Assembly: GCF_016725325.1 (NCBI RefSeq)
Contig: NZ_CP068083.1
Span: 2,976,001-3,040,000 of the forward strand
DNA: 64,000 nt
Reading direction: 5' to 3'
From: Sphingobacterium spiritivorum
GTDB taxonomy: Bacteria; Bacteroidota; Bacteroidia; Sphingobacteriales; Sphingobacteriaceae
A model generated the notes under the pieces. That model was not told where the DNA came from. It worked only from the letters and a program-made list of their open reading frames with translations, and ran no database searches. Shown in pieces: positions 17,623 to 25,442 of this stretch; position 1 is the first letter of the stretch, and the number at the start of each line of letters is the position of its first letter. The translations under genes were made by a program, and so were the position numbers.

Positions 17623-18198
17623 ATGAAACTTAATACTTTATTTGTAGTAGCAGTTATCGGAGGTAGTACATTATTTGCTTCCTGTAGTAATAAGACAGCT
17701 GAGCAGAATCAGTTGAAATATACACACACTTCGTTAGTGGATGGTGATGCATATCGCTTTTTCCAGACAGTAGGTGAGAAGATTCCTTATGAATTAGCTT
17801 ATGCTGATTATGCAGCGAGTGTTTCATCTGATGCAAAAGTGAAATCCTTAGCCGCTAAAATCAAAGAAGTTTATGGATCATTAGTTCCTCATTTGGATAG
17901 CGTAGCTACAGAATTGCATGTTGACTTCCCGATCAGAGGAGCACAGGCATTTCAGGCACCTGCTCAACAAACTGCCGGAACAGACAGTACTGCAGTGACT
18001 TCAAAAGTTGCCAGCTACTCGGATGCTGCTTTCCTTGCACATGCGGAGCATGAGCAAACCCTTATTAAAGAGCAATTCGACCGTGTTTCCAGAAACACAA
18101 ACGTGAAATTGCAAAAATTTGCTGCTGATCATGCAAAAGCTTTGGAAGAGGTGTATCACGCTGCCGGAGTAAAACATGATGAGCATGCTCACCATTAA
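17623..18198 (+). CDS. DUF4142-like lipoprotein
   Basis: A 191-residue lipoprotein with lipobox LFASC ending at Cys21. The mature part is largely helical: a first block at residues ~40-90, then an Ala/Gln/Thr-rich linker at about residues 106-125. The second block AAFLAHAEHEQTLIKEQFDR and QKFAADHAKALEEVYHAAG ends in a His-rich tail (HDEHAHH). This pattern of a ferritin-like helical pair with AxxHxxxL repeats resembles DUF4142 proteins, which are periplasmic and of unknown function. It is followed after 17 bases by a Gfo/Idh/MocA oxidoreductase and may be co-transcribed with it. Confidence 0.65.
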   Translation: MKLNTLFVVAVIGGSTLFASCSNKTAEQNQLKYTHTSLVDGDAYRFFQTVGEKIPYELAYADYAASVSSDAKVKSLAAKIKEVYGSLVPHLDSVATELHVDFPIRGAQAFQAPAQQTAGTDSTAVTSKVASYSDAAFLAHAEHEQTLIKEQFDRVSRNTNVKLQKFAADHAKALEEVYHAAGVKHDEHAHH

Positions 18199-18215
18199 TA
18201 ATTAAAGAATACTGT

Positions 18216-19238
18216 ATGGCTGTAAAGCAAGTAGTTACAGGAATATTGTCGTATGGAATGTCCGGAAGGGTGTTCCATGCGCCGTTTATAGCAGGTAGTG
18301 ACAGCTTCCAGCTGAAAGCTATTGTAGAGCGTAAAACCAAACAGGCACATCTGGATTATCCGGGAATCATAAGCTATTCCAGTGTGAAAGAATTGCTGGA
18401 AGACGCAGAGATTGAACTTGTCATTGTGAATACGCCCAACGATACACATTTTGAGTTTGCCAAAATGGCTTTATTGGCAGGTAAACATGTATTGGTAGAA
18501 AAACCTTTTTCTCCGACTGTCAGGGAAGCAAAGGAACTGTACGCTTTGGGACGTAAAATGAACCGCCATGTACTTCCTTATCATAACAGGCGATTTGATT
18601 CAGACTTTCAATCCCTGAAAGCGACACTTGAATCAGGGAAACTGGGTAAGCCCGTGGAGCTGCATCTTCGGTTTGACCGCTATAAGACTGAGATTGGAGT
18701 CAAAAAATTTAAAGAAACCAAACGTCCGGGAAGTGGTATATTGTATGATCTGGGGTCACATTTATTAGATCAGACAATTTCGCTGTTTGGCAAGCCTAAA
18801 TCAGTAACGAAAATTCTGTCTACCAACCGCCCCAAATCTAAGGTTGATGATTATGCCTGTCTCCTCCTGAATTATGGTAAAGGATTAAGCGTATTTATTA
18901 CGGTCAGCCTTTTGGTCGCCAATCCGCAAAAAAGCTTTGTTCTCCATGCTCTCAAGGGATCTTTTGTAAAAGACAGAAGCGACGTACAGGAGCAGCAGCT
19001 TCTGGCAGGGATGTCTCCAAATAATGAAGCATATGGAATTGAACCGCAAGGAAAAGAGGCTTTACTTACATTGGTAGATGAAAAAGGGGGTATGCTGAAC
19101 GAATCCGTAGCCGCTGATCGTGGAGATTATCGTAAATTATTCGAGGCTGTCTACCAGACATTACGGCATGGAGATCCATATTTTGTAACCGAAGATCAGA
19201 TTTTATTGCAATTGGAGATATTGGCACCATCACATTAA
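18216..19238 (+). CDS. Gfo/Idh/MocA family oxidoreductase
   Basis: Cytoplasmic NAD(P)-dependent sugar or inositol dehydrogenase-type protein of 340 residues. The N-terminal Rossmann fold opens GILSYGMSGRVFHAPF, a variant of the usual GxGxxG found in YdgJ-like members. The family's conserved EKPF is present in VLVEKPFSPT. The substrate half has PYHNRRFDSDF and GSGILYDLGSHLLDQ, whose DxxxH is the usual active-site pattern. The substrate is unknown. An inverted repeat (19260-19289) follows 22 bases downstream. Confidence 0.9.
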   Translation: MAVKQVVTGILSYGMSGRVFHAPFIAGSDSFQLKAIVERKTKQAHLDYPGIISYSSVKELLEDAEIELVIVNTPNDTHFEFAKMALLAGKHVLVEKPFSPTVREAKELYALGRKMNRHVLPYHNRRFDSDFQSLKATLESGKLGKPVELHLRFDRYKTEIGVKKFKETKRPGSGILYDLGSHLLDQTISLFGKPKSVTKILSTNRPKSKVDDYACLLLNYGKGLSVFITVSLLVANPQKSFVLHALKGSFVKDRSDVQEQQLLAGMSPNNEAYGIEPQGKEALLTLVDEKGGMLNESVAADRGDYRKLFEAVYQTLRHGDPYFVTEDQILLQLEILAPSH

Positions 19239-19259
19239 TATAGATTTAAATTAAGAAAG

Positions 19260-19289
19260 TGTTAATTATTTCTTAATGAATAATTAACA
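19260..19289. repeat. Inverted repeat upstream of ppk1
   Basis: TGTTAATTA (19260-19268) and TAATTAACA (19281-19289) are exact complements with a 12-base spacer. It lies 61 bases before the ppk1 start. It could be a weak terminator of the preceding gene or an operator for ppk1-ppx; there is no T tract beyond the stem, which favours the operator reading. Confidence 0.4.
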
Positions 19290-19349
19290 TCAAGTCTTTA
19301 TTATTGGTCTGAAAAATATTAAATTTAAGGATCTAAAAATCTTATTATT

Positions 19350-21398
19350 TTGAGCGACCAATTTCCTGTCCTTAATCGCGAGCTTAGCTGGCTGCAATTT
19401 AACGAACGTGTGCTTCAGGAGGCCGCAGACGATACCGTACCTTTGTTGGAAAGATTGCGTTTTCTGGCTATCTACTCCTCCAACTTATCTGAGTTTTACA
19501 GTGTTCGTGTAGCTATTCTTCACCGTATGGTAGAAAATGAGCTGAAGAACAAAAAAATAGGATTTAAACCTAAAAAAGTGCTGAAACAAATTCAGCATAG
19601 TGTTTTGAAACTGGACAAGAAGTTTGATTATCTTTTTGATCAGGTGTTGATGAAACGTCTGGAAGAAGAGAATATCAATATTCTGGAGGCAGACGATCTG
19701 CGGGATGATCAGCGCGAATACCTGCATACCTATTTTCAGGAAGAAATTCTGAAGTATCTGATCCCGATCTGGGTCAATGATCAGTTCTTCCCCAATATCA
19801 ATGGCAGAAGTCTGCATTTTATAGTAAAACTATCCCATAAGGATCAGGAACGTATTTCTATTATAGAAATGCCTAAAAATGTGATCAGCCGTTTTCATCA
19901 TGTCCCTAATAGTACAGGACAACATGAGATTATCCTGCTGGATGAGATCATCATGATGTTTTTGGACGATATCTATACCGCAGTAGAATTTGATGAAATA
20001 TCTGGTTACCGTTTTCAGATCACCCGTGATTCAGAGCTTGATCTGGACGTAGATCGCAGTGATAAATTTCTGGAAGTATTAAAAAAGAGTCTGATTGACA
20101 GACAGACCGGCAAAGTTATCCGTCTGGAGTATGATGCGAATATGCCCCCTTCATTACTGAGTTATCTGGATGATCAACTGGAAGTAGACGATGATGGATT
20201 TATTCCGATGAATCGTTATATGATCTTCAGCGATTTTATAAATTTTCCAATTGGAAACCGTTCAGATCTTGCATATGAACCTGTGGCAGCATTACCTATA
20301 CCAGGACTGGATATTAACAAAAGTCTTTTTAAACCGATAAAGAAGAGAGATTATCTTATCCATCTGCCTTATCAATCTTATGATTATGTTTTGCATTTCA
20401 TACGTGAGTCGGCTATTGATCCAACGGTAGAAGAGATTAATATCACGCTGTACCGGGTGGCTAACAATTCTAATATTATGAATGCGCTTATCATAGCCGC
20501 CAAAAACGGAAAGCGGGTCAATGCATTTTTAGAAGTAAAGGCGAGATTTGATGAGAAGGCAAATATCTACTGGCTGACGAAACTGGAAGAGGCCGGAGTG
20601 AATGTGTTTTTGGGCAATGTCAATATTAAGCTTCATGCCAAATCATGTCTGGTCTTCAGACGCGAAGGTAAAAGAAGAGTAGCTTATACCTATCTGTCTA
20701 CAGGTAATTTTAACGAAAAGACAGCCAGAATCTATTGTGATATCGGATTATTTACAGCCAACAAACTTATTACGCGCGATCTTAAACGCTTGTTCACCGG
20801 ACTGAAGAAAAGTGTATATCACGACAATTACAACTCACTTATCACTGCCCCTCTGGCCATGCGTAATATTTTCTATACGAAAGTAGATCGTCTCATTAAA
20901 TTAAGCCAGCAAGGTGTAAAAGTCTCCCTGATTCTGAAGATGAACAGTCTTACGGATGAAGATATTATTCAGCGCCTTTATCAGGCAAACAATGCGGGTG
21001 TGAAGATCAATCTTATTATACGCGGAATGTGTTGTCTGATTCCGGGTAAAGAAGGGTTCAGTGAGCATATTCATGTAACCAGTATCGTTGACCGCTATCT
21101 GGAACATGCACGGGTATGGATTTTTGATTACGGAGACAGCAGGGAGATTTACATGTCATCAGCCGATCTCATGACACGAAATCTGAACAGGAGAGTGGAG
21201 ATCGCTTTCCCGATTGAAAATGAACACCTGATAGCCGAAGTATATGATTTGATCAAAATCCAGCTGGCAGATAATACCAAAGCAAGGATTATTGATGCAC
21301 AGCAGAAGAACAGATACAAACGGAGTCCGGTAAATACCACGAACCGTTCTCAGGTCGATACTTATAATTATTTAAAAAATAAAATAGAAATTTTGTGA
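19350..21398 (+). CDS. ppk1: Polyphosphate kinase 1 (TTG start)
   Basis: Membrane-associated enzyme that polymerises the gamma-phosphate of ATP into inorganic polyphosphate. The 682-residue product has the PPK1 N-domain start NRELSWLQFNERVLQEA and the first active-site histidine His429 in KLHAKSCLVFRRE. The second, His586, is in YLEHARVWIF, and the basic STGNFNEKTA loop is also present. The start is TTG: an in-frame stop lies at 19326, no ATG lies between, and the first internal ATG would delete the conserved N-domain. The stop overlaps the ppx start by three bases, so expression of synthesis and breakdown enzymes is coupled. Confidence 0.96.
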   Translation: MSDQFPVLNRELSWLQFNERVLQEAADDTVPLLERLRFLAIYSSNLSEFYSVRVAILHRMVENELKNKKIGFKPKKVLKQIQHSVLKLDKKFDYLFDQVLMKRLEEENINILEADDLRDDQREYLHTYFQEEILKYLIPIWVNDQFFPNINGRSLHFIVKLSHKDQERISIIEMPKNVISRFHHVPNSTGQHEIILLDEIIMMFLDDIYTAVEFDEISGYRFQITRDSELDLDVDRSDKFLEVLKKSLIDRQTGKVIRLEYDANMPPSLLSYLDDQLEVDDDGFIPMNRYMIFSDFINFPIGNRSDLAYEPVAALPIPGLDINKSLFKPIKKRDYLIHLPYQSYDYVLHFIRESAIDPTVEEINITLYRVANNSNIMNALIIAAKNGKRVNAFLEVKARFDEKANIYWLTKLEEAGVNVFLGNVNIKLHAKSCLVFRREGKRRVAYTYLSTGNFNEKTARIYCDIGLFTANKLITRDLKRLFTGLKKSVYHDNYNSLITAPLAMRNIFYTKVDRLIKLSQQGVKVSLILKMNSLTDEDIIQRLYQANNAGVKINLIIRGMCCLIPGKEGFSEHIHVTSIVDRYLEHARVWIFDYGDSREIYMSSADLMTRNLNRRVEIAFPIENEHLIAEVYDLIKIQLADNTKARIIDAQQKNRYKRSPVNTTNRSQVDTYNYLKNKIEIL

Positions 21399-22279
21399 GA
21401 TACGCAGCCATAGATATTGGTTCCAATGCCGTCAGGTTACTGATTGCCGACATTGACCAAACCAAAGAAGAAATATCGTTTATCAAAAATACCTTATTGC
21501 GTGTACCATTGCGCTTAGGCGATGATGCTTTTATCCAACATCATATCTCTGATGTAAAGTTTAAGGATATGGTCAGTACAATGACAGCATTTAAAAATCT
21601 GATGGATGTATACAGAGTGACTGATTATATGGCCTGTGCTACTTCAGCAATGCGGGATGCCGGAAATGGAAAGGAAGTCGTGAAAGCATGTAAAAAGGCC
21701 GGTGTCGATATTCAGATCATAGATGGTAGTCTGGAAGCTGAGATTATTTATAACAGTCATCTGGAGCAGGATATGGATAAGGATAAAGTGTATCTGTACA
21801 TTGATGTAGGTGGTGGCAGCACGGAACTTTCTTTATTTGCTAATTCCAGACTCGTAGCGTCCCGATCATTCAATCTGGGAACTATCCGTATTCTGGATAA
21901 CCAGGATCAGCCAGAGACATGGGATGAACTGAAGGATTGGGTGAAAACACATACACAGATGTATAAGCAGGTGTATGGTATTGGAACAGGCGGAAACATT
22001 AATAAACTTTCCAGACTGGCAAATGCTAAAGAAGACAAACCGATGTCTTATTCTAAGTTAAAAGCTATCTATAATCATCTTACCTCTTATTCGCTCAAAG
22101 ACAGAATCAATGTATTGGGATTGAAGCAAGACCGGGCGGATGTTATTATCCCGGCAGCAGATATTTTTCTCACGATTATGAAGATCGGACATTTAAAAAC
22201 TATTGTAGCTCCTCGGGTAGGTTTGGTAGATGGAATCATACAGACACTGATCCGCAGAAATCTGAAAAAAAACAATTAG
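21395..22279 (+). CDS. ppx: Exopolyphosphatase / Ppx-GppA family phosphatase (GTG start)
   Basis: Hydrolyses terminal phosphates from polyphosphate, or the pppGpp 5'-phosphate. The 294-residue product is the two-lobed actin-like core only, opening AIDIGSNAVRLLIADI, with the second phosphate loop YIDVGGGSTELSLF. It lacks the C-terminal HD-like domain of E. coli Ppx, so it is the short form. Translation starts at GTG 21395, which overlaps the ppk1 TGA (GTGA). The pairing with ppk1 supports a polyphosphate role over pppGpp, but the sequence alone does not settle it. Confidence 0.9.
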   Translation: MRYAAIDIGSNAVRLLIADIDQTKEEISFIKNTLLRVPLRLGDDAFIQHHISDVKFKDMVSTMTAFKNLMDVYRVTDYMACATSAMRDAGNGKEVVKACKKAGVDIQIIDGSLEAEIIYNSHLEQDMDKDKVYLYIDVGGGSTELSLFANSRLVASRSFNLGTIRILDNQDQPETWDELKDWVKTHTQMYKQVYGIGTGGNINKLSRLANAKEDKPMSYSKLKAIYNHLTSYSLKDRINVLGLKQDRADVIIPAADIFLTIMKIGHLKTIVAPRVGLVDGIIQTLIRRNLKKNN

Positions 22280-22305
22280 CATCCTACTAAAAGATGATTT
22301 TTAGG

Positions 22306-22335
22306 TTGCAGGTTCCGAAAAAAGGATTATTTTTG
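22306..22335 (+). promoter_or_regulatory. Bacteroidota-type promoter of tRNA-Leu
   Basis: TTG (22306-22308), a 19-base spacer and TATTTTTG (22328-22335) match the Bacteroidota consensus. The tRNA begins 12 bases after the second box, so the transcript would have almost no leader. Confidence 0.7.
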
Positions 22336-22346
22336 CAACTCAAGAT

Positions 22347-22430
22347 GCCCAGGTGGCGAAATTGGTAGACGCACCATCTTGAGGGGGTGGCGCCTGAATG
22401 GGCGTGGCAGTTCGAATCTGCTCCTGGGCA
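22347..22430 (+). tRNA. tRNA-Leu (anticodon GAG)
   Basis: A class II tRNA of 84 bases. The acceptor stem GCCCAGG/CCTGGGC has discriminator A. The anticodon arm CCATC-TTGAGGG-GGTGG gives anticodon GAG. A long variable arm (CGCCTGAATGGGCG) follows, and the T arm contains GTTCGAATC. CCA is not encoded. No second copy of its 3' end was noticed in the window, so there is no direct sign of an element integrated here. Confidence 0.95.
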
Positions 22431-22433
22431 CTT

Positions 22434-22468
22434 AAGGAGACAACTCGTATTAGTTGTCTCCTTTTATT
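22434..22468 (+). terminator. Terminator after tRNA-Leu
   Basis: Twelve perfect pairs, AAGGAGACAACT (22434-22445) and AGTTGTCTCCTT (22452-22463), with loop CGTATT, followed by TTATTTT. It starts four bases after the tRNA. Confidence 0.9.
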
Positions 22469-22567
22469 TTAAATTGATTCAAGACCTAATGTCCCTATAA
22501 ATACTCCGTCTCAATTTTGGCGACCAGCAATCATATTATTTTCGCTTTCAAACAGAGTGATAAAAAA

Positions 22568-23485
22568 TTATTGATCCAGCCAGTGAACTATATTAAGCAG
22601 AAACTGTGCATTCTGTTTCGCTGAAGGATGATTCATCCCTCTTTTTTCACTTTTAATTCCTTGCAGTTGTGCAGAAAAGGGGGCTGCATCCCCAAATATA
22701 ACAACTCTTCCTTTTCCGAATCGTAGATATGCCCCATTTACAAATCCCGTAGCGGATAGTCTAGGGATGTTGTCTGGTACAGACCTTTTTATCTTATTAA
22801 CATCATCGGGTAGATAAATATCATATTCCTCGTTTAACATAGATATAACATGTGCTGAGGATGGTACAAGAAAACCTGTTCCACCCCAGCACATAATGCT
22901 GTCGATCTCTTCACCAGAAGTATTTGTGATTTCATTGGAGAGGAGGCTCTTCCTGTCTCTGGAAAAAATTTCTGGGCGACCGTCTTTCCTTAAGGCAAAA
23001 CCATTCACTACTTGAATACCAAATGTTGCAGCAAGTGCCTGTACCGACCCGCCACAAGGCATATGATCGGTCACGAGAAACAGACTTCCCCCCGCATAAA
23101 CCCATTGCCTGAGTATCTCTATCTCCTGTTCTGAAAATGCCGAATGTGGTTTTAAATTCCAGTTCTCAGGATCAAACATAGCATTGACACTTATATAAAT
23201 TTTTGCATCACTTAACCTGTCAGAAGAAATTTTGTCTTTAGTGCTTAAGAGTCTGTATCCGTCAGCAATTAACAGATTTGAAAAAGCTGCATACGTTCCC
23301 TTCAGAGTAACGGAATTATGGTGTGCCTCGTCAAATAATGCGAGTGGACCGTTTCCTACCCTGTAACGAGGGGCAGTAATGGGATAACTGAATTGTTCGT
23401 CTGCAACTTGTTGTCCGTATATCTGGGAAATTGAAAACAGCATAAGGAGACCACAGGTCAAAATTCCACTTATATTATCTTTCAT
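22568..23485 (-). CDS. Secreted DUF4350-like (glutamine-amidotransferase-fold) protein
   Basis: About 305 residues with a cleavable signal peptide (MKDNISGILTCGLLMLFSIS, cut near YGQQ). The mature part reads LFDEAHHNSVTLKGTYAAFS, then YISVNAMFDPENW, then EQEIEILRQWVYAGGSLFLV and GRVVIFGDAAPF. This order, in which a partner search precedes a 'GG-x-L' strand, resembles DUF4350 and related amidotransferase-like folds without a catalytic cysteine. The function is unknown; it is probably periplasmic. I prefer the start at 23485, since the upstream ATG (23515) would overlap the preceding gene and spoil the signal peptide. It is the last gene of a four-gene leftward cluster. Confidence 0.6.
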   Translation of the reverse strand: MKDNISGILTCGLLMLFSISQIYGQQVADEQFSYPITAPRYRVGNGPLALFDEAHHNSVTLKGTYAAFSNLLIADGYRLLSTKDKISSDRLSDAKIYISVNAMFDPENWNLKPHSAFSEQEIEILRQWVYAGGSLFLVTDHMPCGGSVQALAATFGIQVVNGFALRKDGRPEIFSRDRKSLLSNEITNTSGEEIDSIMCWGGTGFLVPSSAHVISMLNEEYDIYLPDDVNKIKRSVPDNIPRLSATGFVNGAYLRFGKGRVVIFGDAAPFSAQLQGIKSEKRGMNHPSAKQNAQFLLNIVHWLDQ

Positions 23486-23496
23486 CTGATTAATAA

Positions 23497-24180
23497 TTAA
23501 TCCGCCTTTAACCAAAGATCATTTTCGAAACATTGCAGTTGCTTTACTTTCCCATTTGCAAAAGAAAATGTCAAGGGAAAAGTACCATCTTCATTGAGAA
23601 AGAAAAATTCCGAACGAGGAGAAAAGGATACTATACGATTATCCCATAATTGAGTAAGAAGCAGCCCTTGTGCAGAAGGTTCAATTTTAATTTTTAAATT
23701 ATTGTCATTCGCCATCAGATATATTCCGGCAAATTGTTTCAATTGGGATAAGGAGAGGGTGGCAATTTTTGTGGGATTAAATAATACACGCTGACATAAA
23801 ATCCTGTTCAAAATCTTTGCTCGGTTAAAATCACCCAAACTGTCCTTTAAAAACTCTATAGCATACCCTTCTATCTTTGACGAAAAGTTACTTTCACCTG
23901 AGCGAATAAGCTGATATTTTTTTTGATCCCATAGTTGAGTTGCATAAAGTGTATCATCTTGCTGTTCGAAAGAAATAAAGGCTACTTTATTGGGCAACTG
24001 ATAGTAACCTTGAAATTCCTGTAAAGGGATTTGTTGCTGCGGGGATTCCCGAGTTGCTTTAGCCTGTGCGTAAGTGAAATTTGGATTTAAAAGCCATAGA
24101 CCTGTAATAAGGCTCAAAGTCACCTTAGTAATCTGGTGGATCGAAATCGGTTGAATGCGTAATTTGATTCGCTGTATCAT
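23497..24180 (-). CDS. Secreted protein with two DUF3471-like repeats
   Basis: A 227-residue protein with a probable signal peptide (hydrophobic VTLSLITGLWLLNPNFTYAQ). The mature part looks like two copies of a beta-barrel-like module: FQGYYQLPNKVAFISF...LYATQLWDQKKYQLI, then FAGIYLMANDNN...LLLTQLWDNRIVSFSPRSEF. The G-Y/I-Y start, TQLWD core and FxL close recur. This is the style of the DUF3471-type domain usually appended to beta-lactamase-fold hydrolases, and the neighbouring hydrolase carries a related stretch. It ends 11 bases before the DUF4350-like gene. It may bind the same ligand as the hydrolase; that is inference. Confidence 0.55.
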   Translation of the reverse strand: MIQRIKLRIQPISIHQITKVTLSLITGLWLLNPNFTYAQAKATRESPQQQIPLQEFQGYYQLPNKVAFISFEQQDDTLYATQLWDQKKYQLIRSGESNFSSKIEGYAIEFLKDSLGDFNRAKILNRILCQRVLFNPTKIATLSLSQLKQFAGIYLMANDNNLKIKIEPSAQGLLLTQLWDNRIVSFSPRSEFFFLNEDGTFPLTFSFANGKVKQLQCFENDLWLKAD

Positions 24181-24272
24181 AATTTTTTATGTTGATATAA
24201 TACAAGAATAGATCTTTTTGACAGATCAGATGTTCGAACGGATGCAGTTGAACAAACTCAACCTAAAAATAT

Positions 24273-25400
24273 TTATGAGGAATTGTTACTGTTATGGATT
24301 TTAATATACTCTGTAGGTGTAACTCCGGTTATTTTCTTGAAATTACTGTAAAAAGTAGTTCTTGAATTGAAGCCGGCTTGTATTGCAATTCCAAACATAT
24401 CGAGTTGTTTGGCTTTTTCTGATACGAGCAACTTCTTTGCTTCTTCCGTACGGAGTTCATTGATAAACTGATAGAAATTTTTTTCTAATCCATTATTTAT
24501 GATGTAAGAAAGATCGTGAGGGTTGATGCCGATTTGATTGGCTAGAGTTGATAGTGTCAGGCTGGGATCAAGATACAGTCTTTCATTTGTTGTTTTTTGT
24601 ACCAATTTATTTTTTAATACTTCGACCTGTTGCGGGGTAAGTCTTTCTTCGGTTTTATCTTTTTTGTTTCTGGTTTCGAACATTAGATTCTCTTCTGATT
24701 CTACAGTATAAATTGACCGCTGTGTTAAGGTTGCATATGCCAAGGCCAGTGTGCCAATGAAATATAGGATTGGAGAAGTAAAGGTAAAGGCTAAATGAAT
24801 AAAAGCTAATAATCGCACTATTATAAGAAATAATACGGCTATTAAAAGATATTTTAGCCAGATCATATTAATCTTTTCGGAATAGGAAGAGAGTTGCTGA
24901 ATATTTTTATGATGTCTATTTAGAAGTCGGAAACAGGCGATCCAATAAAAGATACATTGCGCAAAGAAGAAATATTTAATAATAAAAACCAACCCCTGTG
25001 GTAATTGTGGCGGATTTATGTCTGCATTGAAAAATGCAGGCATAAGATAGATAACTGATAGGAGAAGGAAAGCTAAAAAGGGAATAAAATGCAAGATCCA
25101 ATGTTTGACTGCTGCGGAGGGTCTGACCATATAATGAATAGCCATATATAAGCAAGGAAGAATCGTCCAGCGGGGAAGCTCAAGTAGATGTAGCAATATT
25201 TTATAGTCAACACGAAAACCTTCAAGAAAAAGCTGGGTAAACATGGCTGCTGTCAGATAATAGAATGTACTCAACCAGCGATCTGCATGAACATTTGTTC
25301 GGTTAACGCCCAAAATGATCAAGGTGCCAAGGAGCAAAAGTGCACCGGCGGAGAAAGCATGAAATGTAGAGGTTATATGGATCATGATTAACAGTGACAT
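24273..25400 (-). CDS. Membrane-anchored AraC-family regulator
   Basis: A 375-residue regulator whose first ~235 residues contain about seven hydrophobic segments (for example AFSAGALLLLGTLIILGV, FIPFLAFLLLSVIYLMPAFF). The C-terminal ~100 residues are an AraC/XylS DNA-binding domain: the first helix-turn-helix is LASQIGINPHDLSYIINN, and the second is IAIQAGFNSRTTFYSNFKK, closing with TGVTPTEYIK. This plan senses a signal at the membrane and acts directly on DNA. It lies between the serine hydrolase gene (42 bases upstream) and the two secreted proteins downstream, all on the same strand, so it probably controls this cluster. Confidence 0.85.
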   Translation of the reverse strand: MSLLIMIHITSTFHAFSAGALLLLGTLIILGVNRTNVHADRWLSTFYYLTAAMFTQLFLEGFRVDYKILLHLLELPRWTILPCLYMAIHYMVRPSAAVKHWILHFIPFLAFLLLSVIYLMPAFFNADINPPQLPQGLVFIIKYFFFAQCIFYWIACFRLLNRHHKNIQQLSSYSEKINMIWLKYLLIAVLFLIIVRLLAFIHLAFTFTSPILYFIGTLALAYATLTQRSIYTVESEENLMFETRNKKDKTEERLTPQQVEVLKNKLVQKTTNERLYLDPSLTLSTLANQIGINPHDLSYIINNGLEKNFYQFINELRTEEAKKLLVSEKAKQLDMFGIAIQAGFNSRTTFYSNFKKITGVTPTEYIKIHNSNNSS

Positions 25401-25442
25401 TCCTTTTGAATGGTGAATTTAAGCATAATCTGTCAGATGAAG

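Noticed and set aside
22347..22430. tRNA-Leu as the attachment site of an integrated element
   Set aside because: No integrase, no relaxase, and no second copy of the tRNA 3' end seen by eye in the following 7 kb.
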